The position numbers and the translations under genes are program-made. Below are positions 11,473 to 22,445 of a stretch of DNA of 64,000 nucleotides, one piece after another. Location of the stretch: assembly GCF_038396675.1 (NCBI RefSeq), contig NC_088934.1, forward strand, positions 2,728,501-2,792,500. Reading direction: 5' to 3'. Position 1 is the stretch's first letter. The number at the start of each line of letters is the position of its first letter. The DNA comes from Hydra vulgaris. Its lineage: Eukaryota > Cnidaria > Hydrozoa > Anthoathecata > Hydridae. The notes below the pieces were generated by a model, which saw nothing but the letters and a program-made list of their open reading frames with translations, searched no databases and was not told the origin of the DNA.

Positions 11473-11957
11473 GGAGAAATCCAATAAGTTATAACTTTTT
11501 CCAGTTTATATTTATTAAGGTAATAAAATATGTGGTTGCTAAGCAATTTAGATATCCATAGCAACCCATAATTAAAATAATGTTCCCATTAAAACCGCAA
11601 TCCTTAAATTTGTAAACAGTGCAAAAATTGTTCTTAAATCTTTTTTATATAATGAGTTATTAGTTTTGTCCAGTAAAAATGAATTCTGGCCTACTGTGCA
11701 ATGTTCAAGACGTTTTATTATTCTTGTATTCTTGTATCATAATTTATAATCACTTATAAAAAGCAACTTGAACATTGCAACCAAGTGGTTTTTATTTTTA
11801 TGATTATTTTTATTTTCATATGATTTTTATAAGTGATTAAATATAAGATAACAAGCATGCTTGGTATCATAGTTTATAGAAATCACTATTTTGCAAAGTG
11901 CGTACTCATATTCTTATGTAAATATAAATTTTAATTTGAGTTTCTTTTTTTGTGTTT

Positions 11958-12000
11958 TTTTATTTGAAAATGAACTGGTGAGGTTCATTTTCAAATAAAA
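11958..12000. repeat. Perfect inverted repeat, 18-bp arms
   Basis: Arms 11958-11975 and 11983-12000 pair without mismatch around a 7-base loop (TGGTGAG). No neighbouring gene. Confidence 0.9.
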
Positions 12001-12004
12001 TTAT

Positions 12005-12168
12005 GGTTGTCCATAAATTACGCCACGCAATTTTCGACCGTTTTTAACCTCCATTACACCCTTCTCGTCACAAAATCATAACACTTAAGTAGCAAGTTTT
12101 GTATAAGTCGTCACAAAACCAATGACCCCTCCGACTCCTTCAAAGCGTGACGTAATTTATGGACGACC
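12005..12168. mobile_element. Small MITE with 24-bp inverted ends
   Basis: The left end begins GGTTGTCCATAAATTACG and the right end finishes CGTAATTTATGGACGACC; the 24-base ends differ at two positions. The interior is C-rich (GACCCCTCCGACTCC) and non-coding. Length 164 bases. No clear target duplication, so the superfamily is not assigned. Confidence 0.8.
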
Positions 12169-12174
12169 TCTAAT

Positions 12175-12201
12175 ACAATTGACACTTTTGGTGTCAATTG
12201 T
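12175..12201. repeat. Short perfect hairpin
   Basis: 11-base arms (ACAATTGACAC and its complement) around a TTTTG loop, next to the MITE end. Confidence 0.75.
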
Positions 12202-12567
12202 TACAATGGACACTTATGCAATATATCATCAATTGTAATATTATTAAATTTTTTAGAAAAGTGTAAACTCCAAATCATTTTATATGCATACTCATTTCCA
12301 TCACCATTACAAGTGGAAATATAAGATAGCACAAAAATATCTTTGTGGTCCTAAAGTGAACTATATGTCATATTTGTCCCAAATAGAAGTCACATAAAAC
12401 AAGTGTGTTTTAATTCGTTTTTTATACCTAAAATAAACTTAATATATAAAAAAAACTAATTAAAATATTAATAGAATACAAAATGCTTAGCAAAATTGTT
12501 CTACTTAGTGATTATTATTAGCAGTTTTTTTGAAGTAAACTAAATATTTTCAAATTTCTATTGATGA

Positions 12568-12625
12568 GATGTGATTCTCTTTACTGCGTGAATTTGATAT
12601 ATTCCGCAGTAAAGAGAATCACATC
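12568..12625. repeat. Perfect inverted repeat, 21-bp arms
   Basis: Arms 12568-12588 and 12605-12625 are exact complements around a 16-base AT-rich spacer. It lies just downstream (minus strand) of the piggyBac relic and may be part of that element's end region. Confidence 0.9.
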
Positions 12626-12631
12626 ACAAAA

Positions 12632-12674
12632 ACACAAAAACACGTAACCTTAAAACAGTTACGTGTTTTTGTGT
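12632..12674. repeat. Perfect inverted repeat, 17-bp arms
   Basis: Arms 12632-12648 and 12658-12674 (core AACACGTAAC / GTTACGTGTT) around a 9-base loop, directly next to the preceding hairpin and at the end of the piggyBac cysteine-rich domain. Confidence 0.9.
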
Positions 12675-13280
12675 AGTACAGGTTCACACCACATGTTTCA
12701 CAGAAACCGTCAGTGCAGTTTTCATTACCATGCTTGGCACATAGAGCACATCGTTTGCGTTGTTCTTTCGTGATCAAACGATTTTGTGCTTTTAGTGTTG
12801 TCGATAAATCTTGAAGATGACCTAACGGCTGCTAATGGAGAACTTCTTTGTCATTAGAATATTCACCAATAAGACTTCTAGCAACCATTTGTCTATATTG
12901 TAGTGGTGCATCGACTTGAATTCTAAATTTCTCTCTTGATTTGTACATAAATACAATGACTGTTGTTCACAACAATATCAAGAAGATCAAAAATTTTTTT
13001 AAATAATACTTGATTTTAGACATTCTATCAGGCTCATATGATACATTTTTTTTTTGTCTATGAGGTCCACACCACCTATATACTTGTTGTAAAGTGTAAC
13101 AATAGTTGGAAATGGAACTCGTAACTTTTCTGCGCATCCTGCATTCTTCCTAAGCTCAAGCGATACCTCATCTTTTGAACATGGTATAAAAAATGGTTTA
13201 ATAATGGTACAAAAAAGGTATTTTAAAAACTGATACAACGGACCGTTTTCCCATTTTTCCCGTTTTTCCATTTTCAACGG
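12650..13280 (-). pseudogene. piggyBac-type transposase C-terminal relic
   Basis: Minus strand. Residues encoded at 13277-12999 include V-P-F-P-T-I-V-T-L-Y-N-K-Y-I-G-G-V-D-L-I-D, the conserved piggyBac C-terminal DDE block (Y-N-x-x-M-G-G-V-D-x-x-D). After an interrupted segment, 12790-12670 encodes C-A-L-C-A-K-H-G-N-E-N-C-T-D-G-F-C-E-T-C-G, the cysteine-rich zinc-binding tail of the family. Stops and shifts separate the two. The N-terminal two thirds are missing: beyond 13280 there is a tandem repeat and then a LINE. Dead copy. Confidence 0.8.
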
Positions 13281-13361
13281 ACCGTTTTCCCATTTTTCCC
13301 GTTTTCAACGGACCGTTTTCCCATTTTTCCCGTTTTCAACGGACCGTTTTCCCATTTTTGT
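13236..13361. repeat. 31-bp tandem repeat
   Basis: About four copies of a unit containing ACGGACCGTTTTCCCATTT followed by TTCCCGTTTTC. The array grew at the edge of the piggyBac frame: its first unit is still read as K-x-E-K-R-E-K-W-E-N-G-P in that protein. Confidence 0.9.
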
Positions 13362-13384
13362 AACAATTGATACATATATAGCAA

Positions 13385-15238
13385 AAAAAATTTGACAATA
13401 AAAAAGTATTGAAGAAACGTATTATTAATCAGAATAAACTTAATTTACTCAAAGACCAACTATCCTTACTCCATTGCAATAATATTAACATAAATGATAA
13501 TGCAAACAACATACATGAAACTTTCTTCAAAACTTTCTATTCTGTATCTGCGCTAACTTTCCCATACTTGAAATAATAGCAAAATCTAAGAGTTTGAATT
13601 CTCCTTGGATTACCAAGGGGTTTAAAAAATCTTCCAATATTAAGCAGAAGTTATATATTAATTTTTTTAAAATAAAAACAATTGACAAACGAAAAAATTT
13701 ACAAAAACTATTAATATTTATATGAGAAAATTCGTAAAAACTTAAAAAAAAGTTATAGTCGGAATTACTTAACAAATTCAAAAATAACACTAAGCGCATT
13801 TGGGAAATAATGAAGGAAATTACAGGAAAACAAAAATCATGCTTTGGTTTTCTGCCACAAATGATTTAAATTGCTAACACTAGTATATTTGAACCAAACG
13901 CTATATCAAATATATTTAATAAACTTTTTACAGAAATAGGTCTTAAACTATCAAATAAGATTCCTATCACCAGAACTTTACTTAATGACTTCTTATTACC
14001 CTTGGATAAGTGCATATGCTCTGATGAGCTATCCTCTGATTTATCAATTGAAGAACTTGAAAAGGCCTTCCAATTTATTTAAAAAATAAATCATGTGGAC
14101 CAGCCAAAATATATGGAAACGTGATTATAGATTGCTTTGAGCAACTAAAAGATGTTCTTTTCAAAGTTTTCAATGCCTCAATTAAACAAGGAATTTTTCC
14201 AGAACAATTAAAAATTGCCAAAGTTACATCTATTTATAACGAGGGTGACCAATCCCAAATAAGTAATTATTGCCCCATCTCTGTGCTATCTGTATTTTCA
14301 AAAATTCTAGAAATGATTATGTGCAACAGAATATATAAACAAAAATAACCTACTCTATGTTACAAAAATAACCTACTCTATGTTAATCAATTTGACAAAA
14401 ATAACCTACTCTATGTTAATCAATTTGGTTTTAAAAAGAATAGCTCAACAGAGCATGCAATTATCCAATTTTGTAAATTTAAATTTGTAAAATTTGTAAA
14501 TGAAATTTTAGAATCTTTTGAGCAATTAAAATATACATTAGATATCTTTATCAACCTTTCGAAGGCCTTCGATACGGTTAACCATCACATCCTACGCGAA
14601 AAACTAAAATACTATGGAGTAAATAACCAAGTGTTAAGGTGGTTCAGAAGTTTTTTAACAAACAGAAAACAATTTGTTTTTGTTAATGACAACTATCACA
14701 ACAATTGTTTAAATATAATCTGAGAGTTCCACAAGGTTCAATCCTCGGACCCCTCCTATTATTTATTATTATATTAATTTTTAATTAATATAAACGATGT
14801 AAATAAAGCAACTAATCTGATGAGCATCATGTGTGCTGATGATTCTAATTTATTCATCTCTAAGAGTGATATTAGCGAACTTTTTGCCACCGTAAATAAA
14901 GAACTTAAACTTTTATCCCACTGGTTCAAATCCAATAAATTAACATTAAATACTGACAAAACTAAATGGACACTCTTAGATTCGCTTGGAAATAATTTTT
15001 TTTACCCTTAAACTTGCCTCAAATCTTTATTGATGAAATTGAAATAAAAAGAGACTCTTTGTTAAATACTTAGGCAATTATCTCGACGAGAACATAACTT
15101 GGAATCAACATATTAGTTATGTATGCACTAAAGTCTCTATGAAAATTAGAGTTTCATACAAAGCTTGAACTTATCTTAATAAAAAAAAACTTATGACAAC
15201 TTTATTTCTCATCAACTGCTACCTAAACTACGCGAATA
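13385..15238 (+). mobile_element. LINE, 5' portion, split by a mariner insertion
   Basis: Broken reverse transcriptase of the F-A-D-D family. Recognisable pieces are L-N-S-P-W-I-T-K-G (about 13595), a K-S-C-G-P-A-type motif (about 14090), N-Y-C-P-I-S-V-L-S-V-F-S-K-I-L-E (14260-14310), Q-F-G-F-K-K-N-S-S-T-E-H-A-I (about 14415), I-N-L-S-K-A-F-D-T-V-N-H (about 14550), [10 protein letters not shown] (about 14735), C-A-D-D-S-N-L-F-I (about 14830) and S-N-K-L-T-L-N-T-D-K-T-K. It stops at Y-A-N (15228-15236). The reading resumes with I-A-W-G-S-T at 22583, beyond the 7.3-kb mariner. The continuation is listed at 22581-23190. Confidence 0.88.
14341..14427 (+). repeat. Triplicated segment inside the LINE
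   Basis: The block ACAAAAATAACCTACTCTATGT occurs three times head to tail (the first with a shorter spacer), repeating the codons for N-N-L-L-Y-V. Local tandem duplication in an already dead copy. Confidence 0.85.
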
Positions 15239-15357
15239 ATGGGTGATGCTCAAGTTATCGGACAAAATAAAAACGCCAATAACTTATTTATAAATAAAAA
15301 AACAAACTACTATTATATTTTTTTAAAACAAAGCATTTATCTTTTAATAAAAATGTA

Positions 15358-15440
15358 TTATTTTTTATATGAAAAAACACCACCATCTGCAATTGATCTC
15401 AATTTTGCTCTGACGCCTTTCATATGCGACTGTAAAAAGT
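15358..15440 (-). pseudogene. 3' end of the interrupted mariner transposase
   Basis: Minus strand from the TTAA junction. The codons give N-F-L-Q-S-H-M-K-G-V-R-A-K-L, then R-S-I-A-D-G-G-V-F-S-Y-K-K and a stop at 15358. This is the expected C-terminus of the Tc1/mariner protein whose body lies at 21490-22445. Across the excised TTAA the frame reads E-I-D-L-N-F-L-Q without loss. Confidence 0.85.
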
Positions 15441-15444
15441 TTAA

Positions 15445-16083
15445 GAGTCATTTTTTGTAAGAATCAGGCAGTCAATGGAAGTGACCTCCTCCAAATTGCT
15501 TGAATTTTTTATATATTGATCAGAATATAGAGAAAACCTGTTGGGGAAAAAAAAAATTTTCAAAAATGTTTCGTTCACTCGGAATCTGGGCTTAAATTTT
15601 AGAGAATTTTTTAAAAATTTTTAGAAATTTAGTTTTTGCCACCTTTAAACCCATTTTTTTGGCAAGGCAAAAAGTTGCACATAGCTTTTGTAGTTAATAT
15701 CAGACGTAACCCAAAAGCTCTCTCCAAAAAATATAAAAAAGTTGCGTGACACTGTGCGGTTGGCTAATTATCATAGTTCAAAAGTACAAAATCAATCAGT
15801 TTTGTCAACTTTTAATCGGAGTTAATTCTAGCGGCGAAGTGTTGCACACAATTTTTCTTTTAGGATTTGAAATTATCAAAGGTATTGAGTCTAAAAATGC
15901 AAAGAAAGTTATGTGATACCTAAGGCCTATTAATATATTAAGGCTTGAAATTGGAAAAAATGTTTTAGTATACTTACAAAATGAACCATTACGGCAGAGG
16001 CGCTTAGTTTTGTAAAAATGTAAACATATCCAACTGTCAATACAAAAAGGTCCTAACATAATAATAAAAAAAATTCGTGTGAT
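15445..16083 (+). repeat. Left long terminal inverted repeat of the TTAA element
   Basis: Pairs with 20841-21489. A frame of about 80 codons runs outward through both arms (15805-16059 minus, 20884-21120 plus). Its conservation follows from arm identity and is not evidence of a gene. Confidence 0.9.
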
Positions 16084-16561
16084 CTTTAGATATTAAGTTA
16101 AAAATAAAGGTACAAATTGTAAAAAATGATTAAGTACGAAGAGATATTTTTTTGGACACACAGATGAGGTTTTCGCTCACAATAAAATTTCTATCATCCA
16201 AAATTAGCATTTAGCATTACACAAAACATTGCACGTAATGTTAAGAAAAAATTTAAGCGTTTCTGACTATGATATAGAAATCATAACAATTGAAATAAAT
16301 AATAATAAAAAACAATACATGATCAGAAGTGAATTATTTAAATTTACGTCATAACCAAATAACTTGTGGTGATCGAATGGAAGAAGAATCGCTGATATCA
16401 CGATTGTGGAGAAACAAGTTAGTGGGCGGTTGTTTACTTTACCATAAAAATGTCTTAACTTTATTTTAACGATCTTTAAAATTTGCATAAATAGAGTAGA
16501 TATTTTATCATTGCTATTGAGAAATAGGTACTGCATAAATAGAACTTGTTTTTAGTTGAGT

Positions 16562-19500
16562 ATGAAACAAAACAAATATTTTTATGAAAACTGTTGTTGC
16601 TTTTCAAAAGGACATTGCGGATCATTCAAAAAACATAAAATTATAAACAAAATGTTCTACATTCATCAGCTGGGAGATGTTGATGTTAAGAAACACCTCA
16701 TCAACTTAAAGGTAATTATGTATTTTAAATTTTCGCAGACTGTAATATAATTTTTATAATTACATACTTTATAACTTCTCTGCAATAAGATTTTGAGACA
16801 AAGTTCTTTAAACAAAAAAAAATAGCTCTTTTAATTAATTCCTCACTCTTTTAATAAATAATCACTAAATTAATCACACTCTTGCAATATTGTATTTAAT
16901 AATAACAACAATGTATTTCAAACTTGTAAACATTTTTCGTGAAGAGTCAGATTATAAACAATGCTTTAAATGACACACTTAATAATTGTTTAAAAAATTG
17001 TTTTTAGGTCATGCGATTAAACGATAATAATATTTGGGAAGAAAATGGACTTATTGCAAATAGACTTAAAAGAAATCTTGAAAAGGATGAACAAATATGT
17101 GCTTTTCACCGGTACATGTTTGGTATTGCATGGAGTCCTCCAAAAACATGCTTTCATCCTCACCATCTAAATATAAAAGGAAAAAAATCTCCCGCTTTAA
17201 GGGCGTCACCAATACATGTCGTCATATCAATGTCAAAGCGATACAATGAAGTATTTTCAGTTAGTGCAATGCTGTGTTTTACCCATTTAAAGCAAGAAAC
17301 TGCTTTATCTAGAGTCAACGAAAACACCAATTTATGTACAGAAACACAAACACAACAAGAACAAACATATATGACACCTGCTACTCCAGATGAAGAATTT
17401 GATCCCGGTGAAATTAATGTTTCACAGGAGATTTTGGACGAATCTCTAAGAAGCCGTGAGAGTGTAACTGAGGTTCTTAATGCAAGTCCAATAAAGTTTA
17501 GATTAAAAAGGAAGTTCGAATATCTGGAAGATACTACTAAAGATAAGTTAAAACGCAAGTATGTTCGCCTAGAAAACTTATTAAAGAAAAAATTTGCGGA
17601 AGCTGTTGCTCCTGGACAAGAGGAAATACTTATAGATTTTCTTAACAGTAAAAATGTTGATGAAATAAATAGCCCTCTCCCAATTGAAATTATTCGTGCT
17701 CAGAAAGTATATAAGCAAAGTGATTCCATGGGAAAGTTAGTTATCCTCTCATTATTAGACCATACCAAGTATACCAAAAAGTTTATAATGAACACATTTG
17801 AGTGTACCAAACATCGTATAGAAACAGCAAGAAAATGGCATGCATCTCATAAAGGGTTGGCATTTCCAGAGAAGAAAGTATTCGTCCGATCTAGTCTTGA
17901 TCAAACAAAGTGTGAACATTTCTTAGACTTTATATTTACAAGCGGTATTTTGCATGATGTTGCTTATGGAATAACCAAATTAAAATACGACAGCGGTGAA
18001 GAACAAAAGATAGTGCATGCAATACTGACGACAAAATATAGCCACGCTATCATGTTCTATCGAAAAAGTTGTAGTGAAAACAATTATATACCATTATCTG
18101 ATTCAAGTTTGTGGAAAGTATTGCATGCAATAAAACCTTCAAGTCGAAAAAGCTTAGCTGGATTAGATGATGTTACTGCTTCAGGCATGAATGGTTTTCA
18201 AACATTACAAAAATTGGCACAAAGATTTAGTTCTAAATCTCTCGAAGCTGCCCTTGAAAAAGGAAAAAGGTATTTGAAAACAAGTTATCAAACCAATTGT
18301 AGTGTCAATGACTCAAGCATTTCTTCTCATAGCTCAAAACATGCCTTATCAGATCCATCTGAAAAAAATCTTCAATCCAACGCAGAGATATCAGAAGTGG
18401 TATGTGCCGATTGCTATGATTTGTGCAAAGCTATCGAGATGATCAAAGAACTAACAATTCAATATTCTGACGATGCTGATTCTATTTATGATTTGGAAAT
18501 TGCTGTAAAGGATGTATTCAACTACATAAAACACCTGATGAGAGATTCTCAACAGAAAAAGGCAAAAATCGAAGCTTTTAAGCAATTAAACGATGAAACT
18601 GCTTTCTGGCTTAAAGATTTTTGTCAAAAAGTTCTTCCGGTTCGATACAGAGAGGGCCAAAGAGAGTATTTTGGCAAGAAAGGAATGAGTTTACATGTGG
18701 ATATATTCTTCATAAAAATAGCAGGAAAGTTATTCAAACGTGTTTACTTTACTTCAATGTATAGGTGTGATCAGGGAATAGGTGATGTTGTTTCGTTAGC
18801 CACTGCAGTTTTAGACCAATTCAGAATTGATCAACCGCATATCAAGAAAATGTTTACCAAATCTGATAATGCCGGCTGCTATCAGGGAAATCTTTCAGCT
18901 GAAGCAATCTACAATGTATGCAAAGAGAGAGATATAAAGTTGCTGAGATATGATTATAATGAACCCTGTTGTGGAAAAGATCAATGTGACAGGGAGAGTG
19001 CAGTTGTAAAGACAATTTTAAGGAGTTACGTTGACTCTGGTAATAATCTTTTGACTGCTGAAGATATACACAAGGCTATGCATTATAGTTTTGGCGCTAA
19101 AGATGCAAAAGTAGCAGTTGCTCAAATTAGCAATGATAAAACTGTAGTTACTGGACCAAAGATTAAGAACATTAGCAACTATCACTCATTTGAGTTTGGT
19201 GAGAAAAGTATGAAGATGTGGCGTTATTTCAATATCGGTGAGGGAATTGAACAAGAGTATGGAAATCTTAAAATTCAACCCTCGATTAAGTTGTTGTTGC
19301 CATATAGCAAAACAGATAATTCAATAAAGCGTAACAAGTCACTTAAGGAAAAACAGAAAAGAAGTGACAGGCAATTATATCATTAAGATTTTGCACTGAA
19401 ATGAATTGTACTTTATCATTTGAAAGCGATGCTGAGTTAGAAGAACACATGCTATCCGGTCTTCATACAGTTCCGAAATCATTAACATCATTGGATAAAG

Positions 19501-20658
19501 TTCGCAACTCGTTTGTTCATAAGATGAAAATTACTTCACAACTAAATATGCCAATTTCTTCATCCTCTAACAGTGCTTCCGTAAAAGACAAACCACATTG
19601 CATGAACATTTTTCTATTGCAAGGTTGGGCATTACCAGTTCGAAGTTCTTTTAGATTTTCAAATCAGCAGAAAGAACTGTTGTATAAATACTTTATTCGT
19701 GGAGAAGAATCAGGTAATAAAATGAGCCCTGAGCAGGTTCACATGCAGCTGAGGAGAGAACTTCCGCCTGATCAATATGTAACTAGCCAACAGATAAGAT
19801 CTTTATTTTCAAGGTAGGCATTGTTGCTATCAAAACTTTTGCAAATTAGATTATGTTTCTGACTGTTAAATAGTTCTTTTACAAATATGAAATTAAAATT
19901 TAGGTGAAAGTTATAATTTTGTGTGTTTGTTTACATATGTTTAAAAATATGTACAATTGATATTGTTATAGATTTAGTAACCTGAAAAGAAAAGGTAAGC
20001 TGGTAGAACCGACAACAGAAAATAATGAAAATAGTCAGGTTAACGATAACAAAGAAGTTTATGGCGAAAATGATGACTTTAATCTGGCAGGAGACAATGA
20101 AGATGATAATAAATATGAGGAAGGCATCGCCAATCTTGCAAAAGAAATTTGTCTTGTATGGAAAGTGAATGATTGGGTTGCTGTTGCATATGAAAAACAA
20201 TGGAATATTGGATATATTGTGGAGGTAATATTATTCAAAGTATATATTAGTTTCAAGTTTTTATTTTGTTTTACAAAACAGTGCTCTAAAATAAAAGGAA
20301 TATAAATAAAATGTAAAAATAATTTCAGAATGACGTTATATAAGACTTTACAAGTTTTATTGAATGTAAGCAAAATTAAACAAATCATAAGCTCTTTATT
20401 ATATTATTTTAAATGTTGCGCTAATACTTTTAGGTATCTATAACTGGGATCAGAGTTAATTGTATGATTAACGGGCAAGAGAAGAATACTTTTCGCTGGC
20501 CAGTTACTACCGAGGAGATAAATAACCAAACTGATAAAATTATCTGTTTAGTAAATGCTCCTTTTCTAATCAGTGGTTGTGGCGATTATTCATTATCCGA
20601 AGAAGACTATAATACAGTCATATCATTATTCTTAGAGAAACTTACTGCAGCAGAGTAG
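16562..20658 (+). CDS. Transposase-like protein of the TTAA element (4 exons, one frameshift)
   Basis: Exon 1 16562-16711; intron GTAATT...TTTTAG; exon 2 17008-19813; intron GTAGGC...TTATAG; exon 3 19972-20224; intron GTAATA...TTTTAG; exon 4 20434-20658 (stop). I chose ATG 16562 as the start. The N-terminus has C-C-C-F...H-C and I-C-A-F-H-R-Y-M-F-G-x-x-W...C-F-H-P-H-H, probably zinc-binding. A long middle follows, then an RNase H-like segment: L-H-V-D-I-F-F (18690-18711), K-S-D-N-A-G-C-Y-Q-G (18859-18888), and E-P-C-C-G-K-D-Q-C-D-R-E-S-A (18961-19002). The Asp/Asp/Asp-or-Glu set is the likely DDE triad. A stop at 19384 is followed by the rest in the -1 frame: one indel, or less likely a programmed shift. 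I know similar proteins only as uncharacterised transposon products. The superfamily is open. Confidence 0.75.
19368..20658 (+). CDS. C-terminal half: C2H2 finger, homeodomain-like block, SH3/Tudor-like tail
   Basis: This is the downstream part of the preceding gene, listed for its domains. In the -1 frame, F-C-T-E-M-N-C...H-M-L-S-G-L-H (19389-19460) is a C2H2 finger (C-x4-C-x12-H-x5-H), so the shift lies just before it. Next is G-W-A-L-P-V (about 19624) and a helix-rich block, F-S-N-Q-Q-K-E-L-L-Y-K-Y-F...Q-I-R-S-L-F-S-R-F-S-N (19660-19985, across an intron), that looks homeodomain-like and probably binds DNA. After an acidic linker, exons 3-4 give N-D-W-V-A-V-A-Y-E-K-Q-W-N-I-G-Y-I-V-E and F-R-W-P, a pattern I associate with a small SH3/Tudor-like fold. 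Domain names are inference. Confidence 0.65.
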
Positions 20659-20840
20659 TAATTATGTGTGATGTGGTGGATAATGTGTGTAAATGACTCT
20701 ATTAATAAATGAAAAACTAATTTTTAAATGGAAACACATTTAAATGTTTGATTTATGTTTTATTTAATTAGCAATATAGTTATCTTGATGTTAGATTTTT
20801 GTTCAGTTTTTAATTCATGTTATATCATGCGTGTGACAAA

Positions 20841-21489
20841 ATCACACGAATTTTTTTTATTATTATGTTAGGACCTTTTTGTATTGACAGTTGGATATGT
20901 TTACATTTTTACAAAACTAAGCGCCTCTGCCGTAATGGTTCATTTTGTAAGTATACTAAAACATTTTTTTCCAATTTCAAGCCTTAATATATTAATAGGC
21001 CTTAGGTATCACATAACTTTCTTTGCATTTTTAGACTCAATACCTTTGATAATTTCAAATCCTAAAAGAAAAATTGTGTGCAACACTTCGCCGCTAGAAT
21101 TAACTCCGATTAAAAATTGACAAAAGTGATTTATTTTGTACTTTTGAACTATGATAATTAGCCAACCGCACAGTGTCACGCAACTTTTTTATATTTTTTG
21201 GAGAGAGCTTTTGGGTTACGTCTGATATTAACTACAAAAGCTATGTGCAACTTTTTGCCTTGCCAAAAAAATGGGTTCAAAGGTGGCAAAAACTAAATTT
21301 CTAAAAATTTTTAAAAAAATCTCAAAAATTTAAGCCCAGATTCCGAGTGAACGAAACATTTTTGAAAATTTTTTTTTTCCCCAACAGGTTTTCTCTATAT
21401 TCTGATCAATATATAAAAAATTCAAGCAATTTGGAGGAGGTCACTTCCACAGTTTCAGGAATTTGCCTGATTCTTAGAAAAAACGGCTC
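20841..21489 (-). repeat. Right long terminal inverted repeat of the TTAA element
   Basis: Inverse of 15445-16083. Its inner edge carries an extra small hairpin (GTGTGACAAAATCACAC, about 20830-20848). The outer end abuts TTAA at 21490 inside the mariner transposase. Confidence 0.9.
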
Positions 21490-22445
21490 TTAAATCAATT
21501 TCTTGTAGTTTTAGTTTAATGCGATCAATCAAAATTTGCTCTGTTGAAGTTTGCCAATCTCCCTCGTAAACCTTCTGTGCCAAATGTCCCCCAAAATTTT
21601 CAATTGGTCGTGCTTGAGGCACATTTGGGGGATTGGATTCTTTATCAACGTAATAGACATATTGGTCCATCCAATTTAGAGAATCATCAGAATAATGAGA
21701 ACCTGCTAAATCTTGCCAAAACAAATAGTTAAAGTCTTCATGATACTTGTGAATAAATGGAAGAAGTCGTTTTTCTAAACATTCATTAATATAGATTGAT
21801 GAATTGATCGCTACAGTCTCGGAAGTGCGAAACAATGGCTCGGACATACCACGGTCAGATATGGCTATCCACATTAATAATTTTTTTGGAAATTTCTCTT
21901 TTCCTGTAAAACGAACACTTTCTGGGCATGTCTTTTTGTTGTTTGTGTAGTATCCAGAATTTCCAGGCATGTTGTCCCCTGCAAAGCAAAAGTTTTTTTT
22001 GTCATCGATGACTATAAAATGATTTTGTGTTATAGAGTTGGTTAACTAGTTTCCTGCTTCTTTTCTTTGCCTTTATTTGTTGTTCTATAGTGTATTTTGG
22101 AGTGTTTTCACGTTTTCTATATTTAATATTCATTTTTTTTAACTGACGACCAATTGTCGATTGATTTACACCGAATTTAATACCTATTTTTTTCTGACTG
22201 ACCCCTTTTCGATTGTTGACAAGTCTCGTTAATTCGGCTTTCTTTTCTCTAGTCCAGGATGTCGGACGACCAGGGTGCTTTCTATCAGAAAACGATTGAA
22301 CAGTTTCAAGTCTTTTTAGGTTATCATATTTTGTACTTTGAGCAAATCCTTCCTATTCAAAATGATTTACGATTTTTTTATTATTTACAAAAAACATTTT
22401 TAGTCGCTTTCGAAAAGATTCTCGTTCAGCTGCATTTAACCTCAT
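21490..22445 (-). pseudogene. Tc1/mariner transposase body, DD36E spacing, interrupted
   Basis: Start ATG 22445-22443 (M-R-L-N-A-A-E-R-E-S-F-R-K-R-L-K). There is a stop after N-H-F-E (about 22370), then an HTH/paired-type region with H-P-G-R-P-T-S-W-T (about 22270) and S-Q-K-K-I-G-I-K-F-G-V-N-Q-S-T-I-G-R (about 22190). A frameshift near 22020 precedes V-I-D-D-K-K-N-F (first catalytic Asp, about 22000). The second Asp is in F-W-Q-D-L-A-G-S-H (about 21718). The third acidic residue is Glu in P-Q-A-R-P-I-E-N-F, 36 residues later. The C-terminus is displaced to 15358-15440 by the TTAA transposon. Inactive: stop, shift and insertion. Confidence 0.88.

Larger units (their letters stand above)
9212..11698 (+). 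mobile_element. Transib-type DNA transposon, internally deleted (copy A)
   Basis: The left end starts CACAGTGGGCCAG (9212) and the right end finishes CTACTGTG (11698). The left 35 bases match the inverted right end of the complete Transib at 31956-35305 (shared GTGGACAAAA block). The right 240 bases match the other copy at 25877. The flanking 5-mers are CATTG (9207-9211) and CAATG (11699-11703), one mismatch, so a decayed 5-bp target duplication is possible. Only the transposase N-terminus survives (about 10150-10620). A MITE (10803-11150) and a minisatellite (11290-11472) have been added inside. Confidence 0.75.
15445..21489 (+). mobile_element. 6-kb TTAA-site DNA transposon with ~640-bp inverted ends
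   Basis: Both ends start GAGYCRTTTTTTSTAAGAAT (inward), flanked by TTAA (15441-15444 and 21490-21493). Inverted repeats 15445-16083 and 20841-21489 are nearly identical, apart from a small indel about 20-30 bases in. The interior carries one multi-exon gene on the plus strand (16562-20658). TTAA targets are known for piggyBac and Kolobok; the protein is not piggyBac-like. A Kolobok-type assignment is possible but unproven. High arm identity and a nearly open gene suggest recent activity. Confidence 0.85.

Noticed and set aside
13236..13361. CRISPR-like or regulatory array
   Set aside because: Abutting 31-mers without spacers, grown from a transposase coding edge.
15805..16059. 84-codon frame in the left inverted repeat, also found in the right one (20884-21120)
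   Set aside because: The two frames match because the arms are near-identical; the frame is not supported by any domain or by codon-type change.
17160..17558. 132-codon open frame on the minus strand
   Set aside because: It lies entirely antisense to the coding exon of the TTAA-element protein; no motifs.
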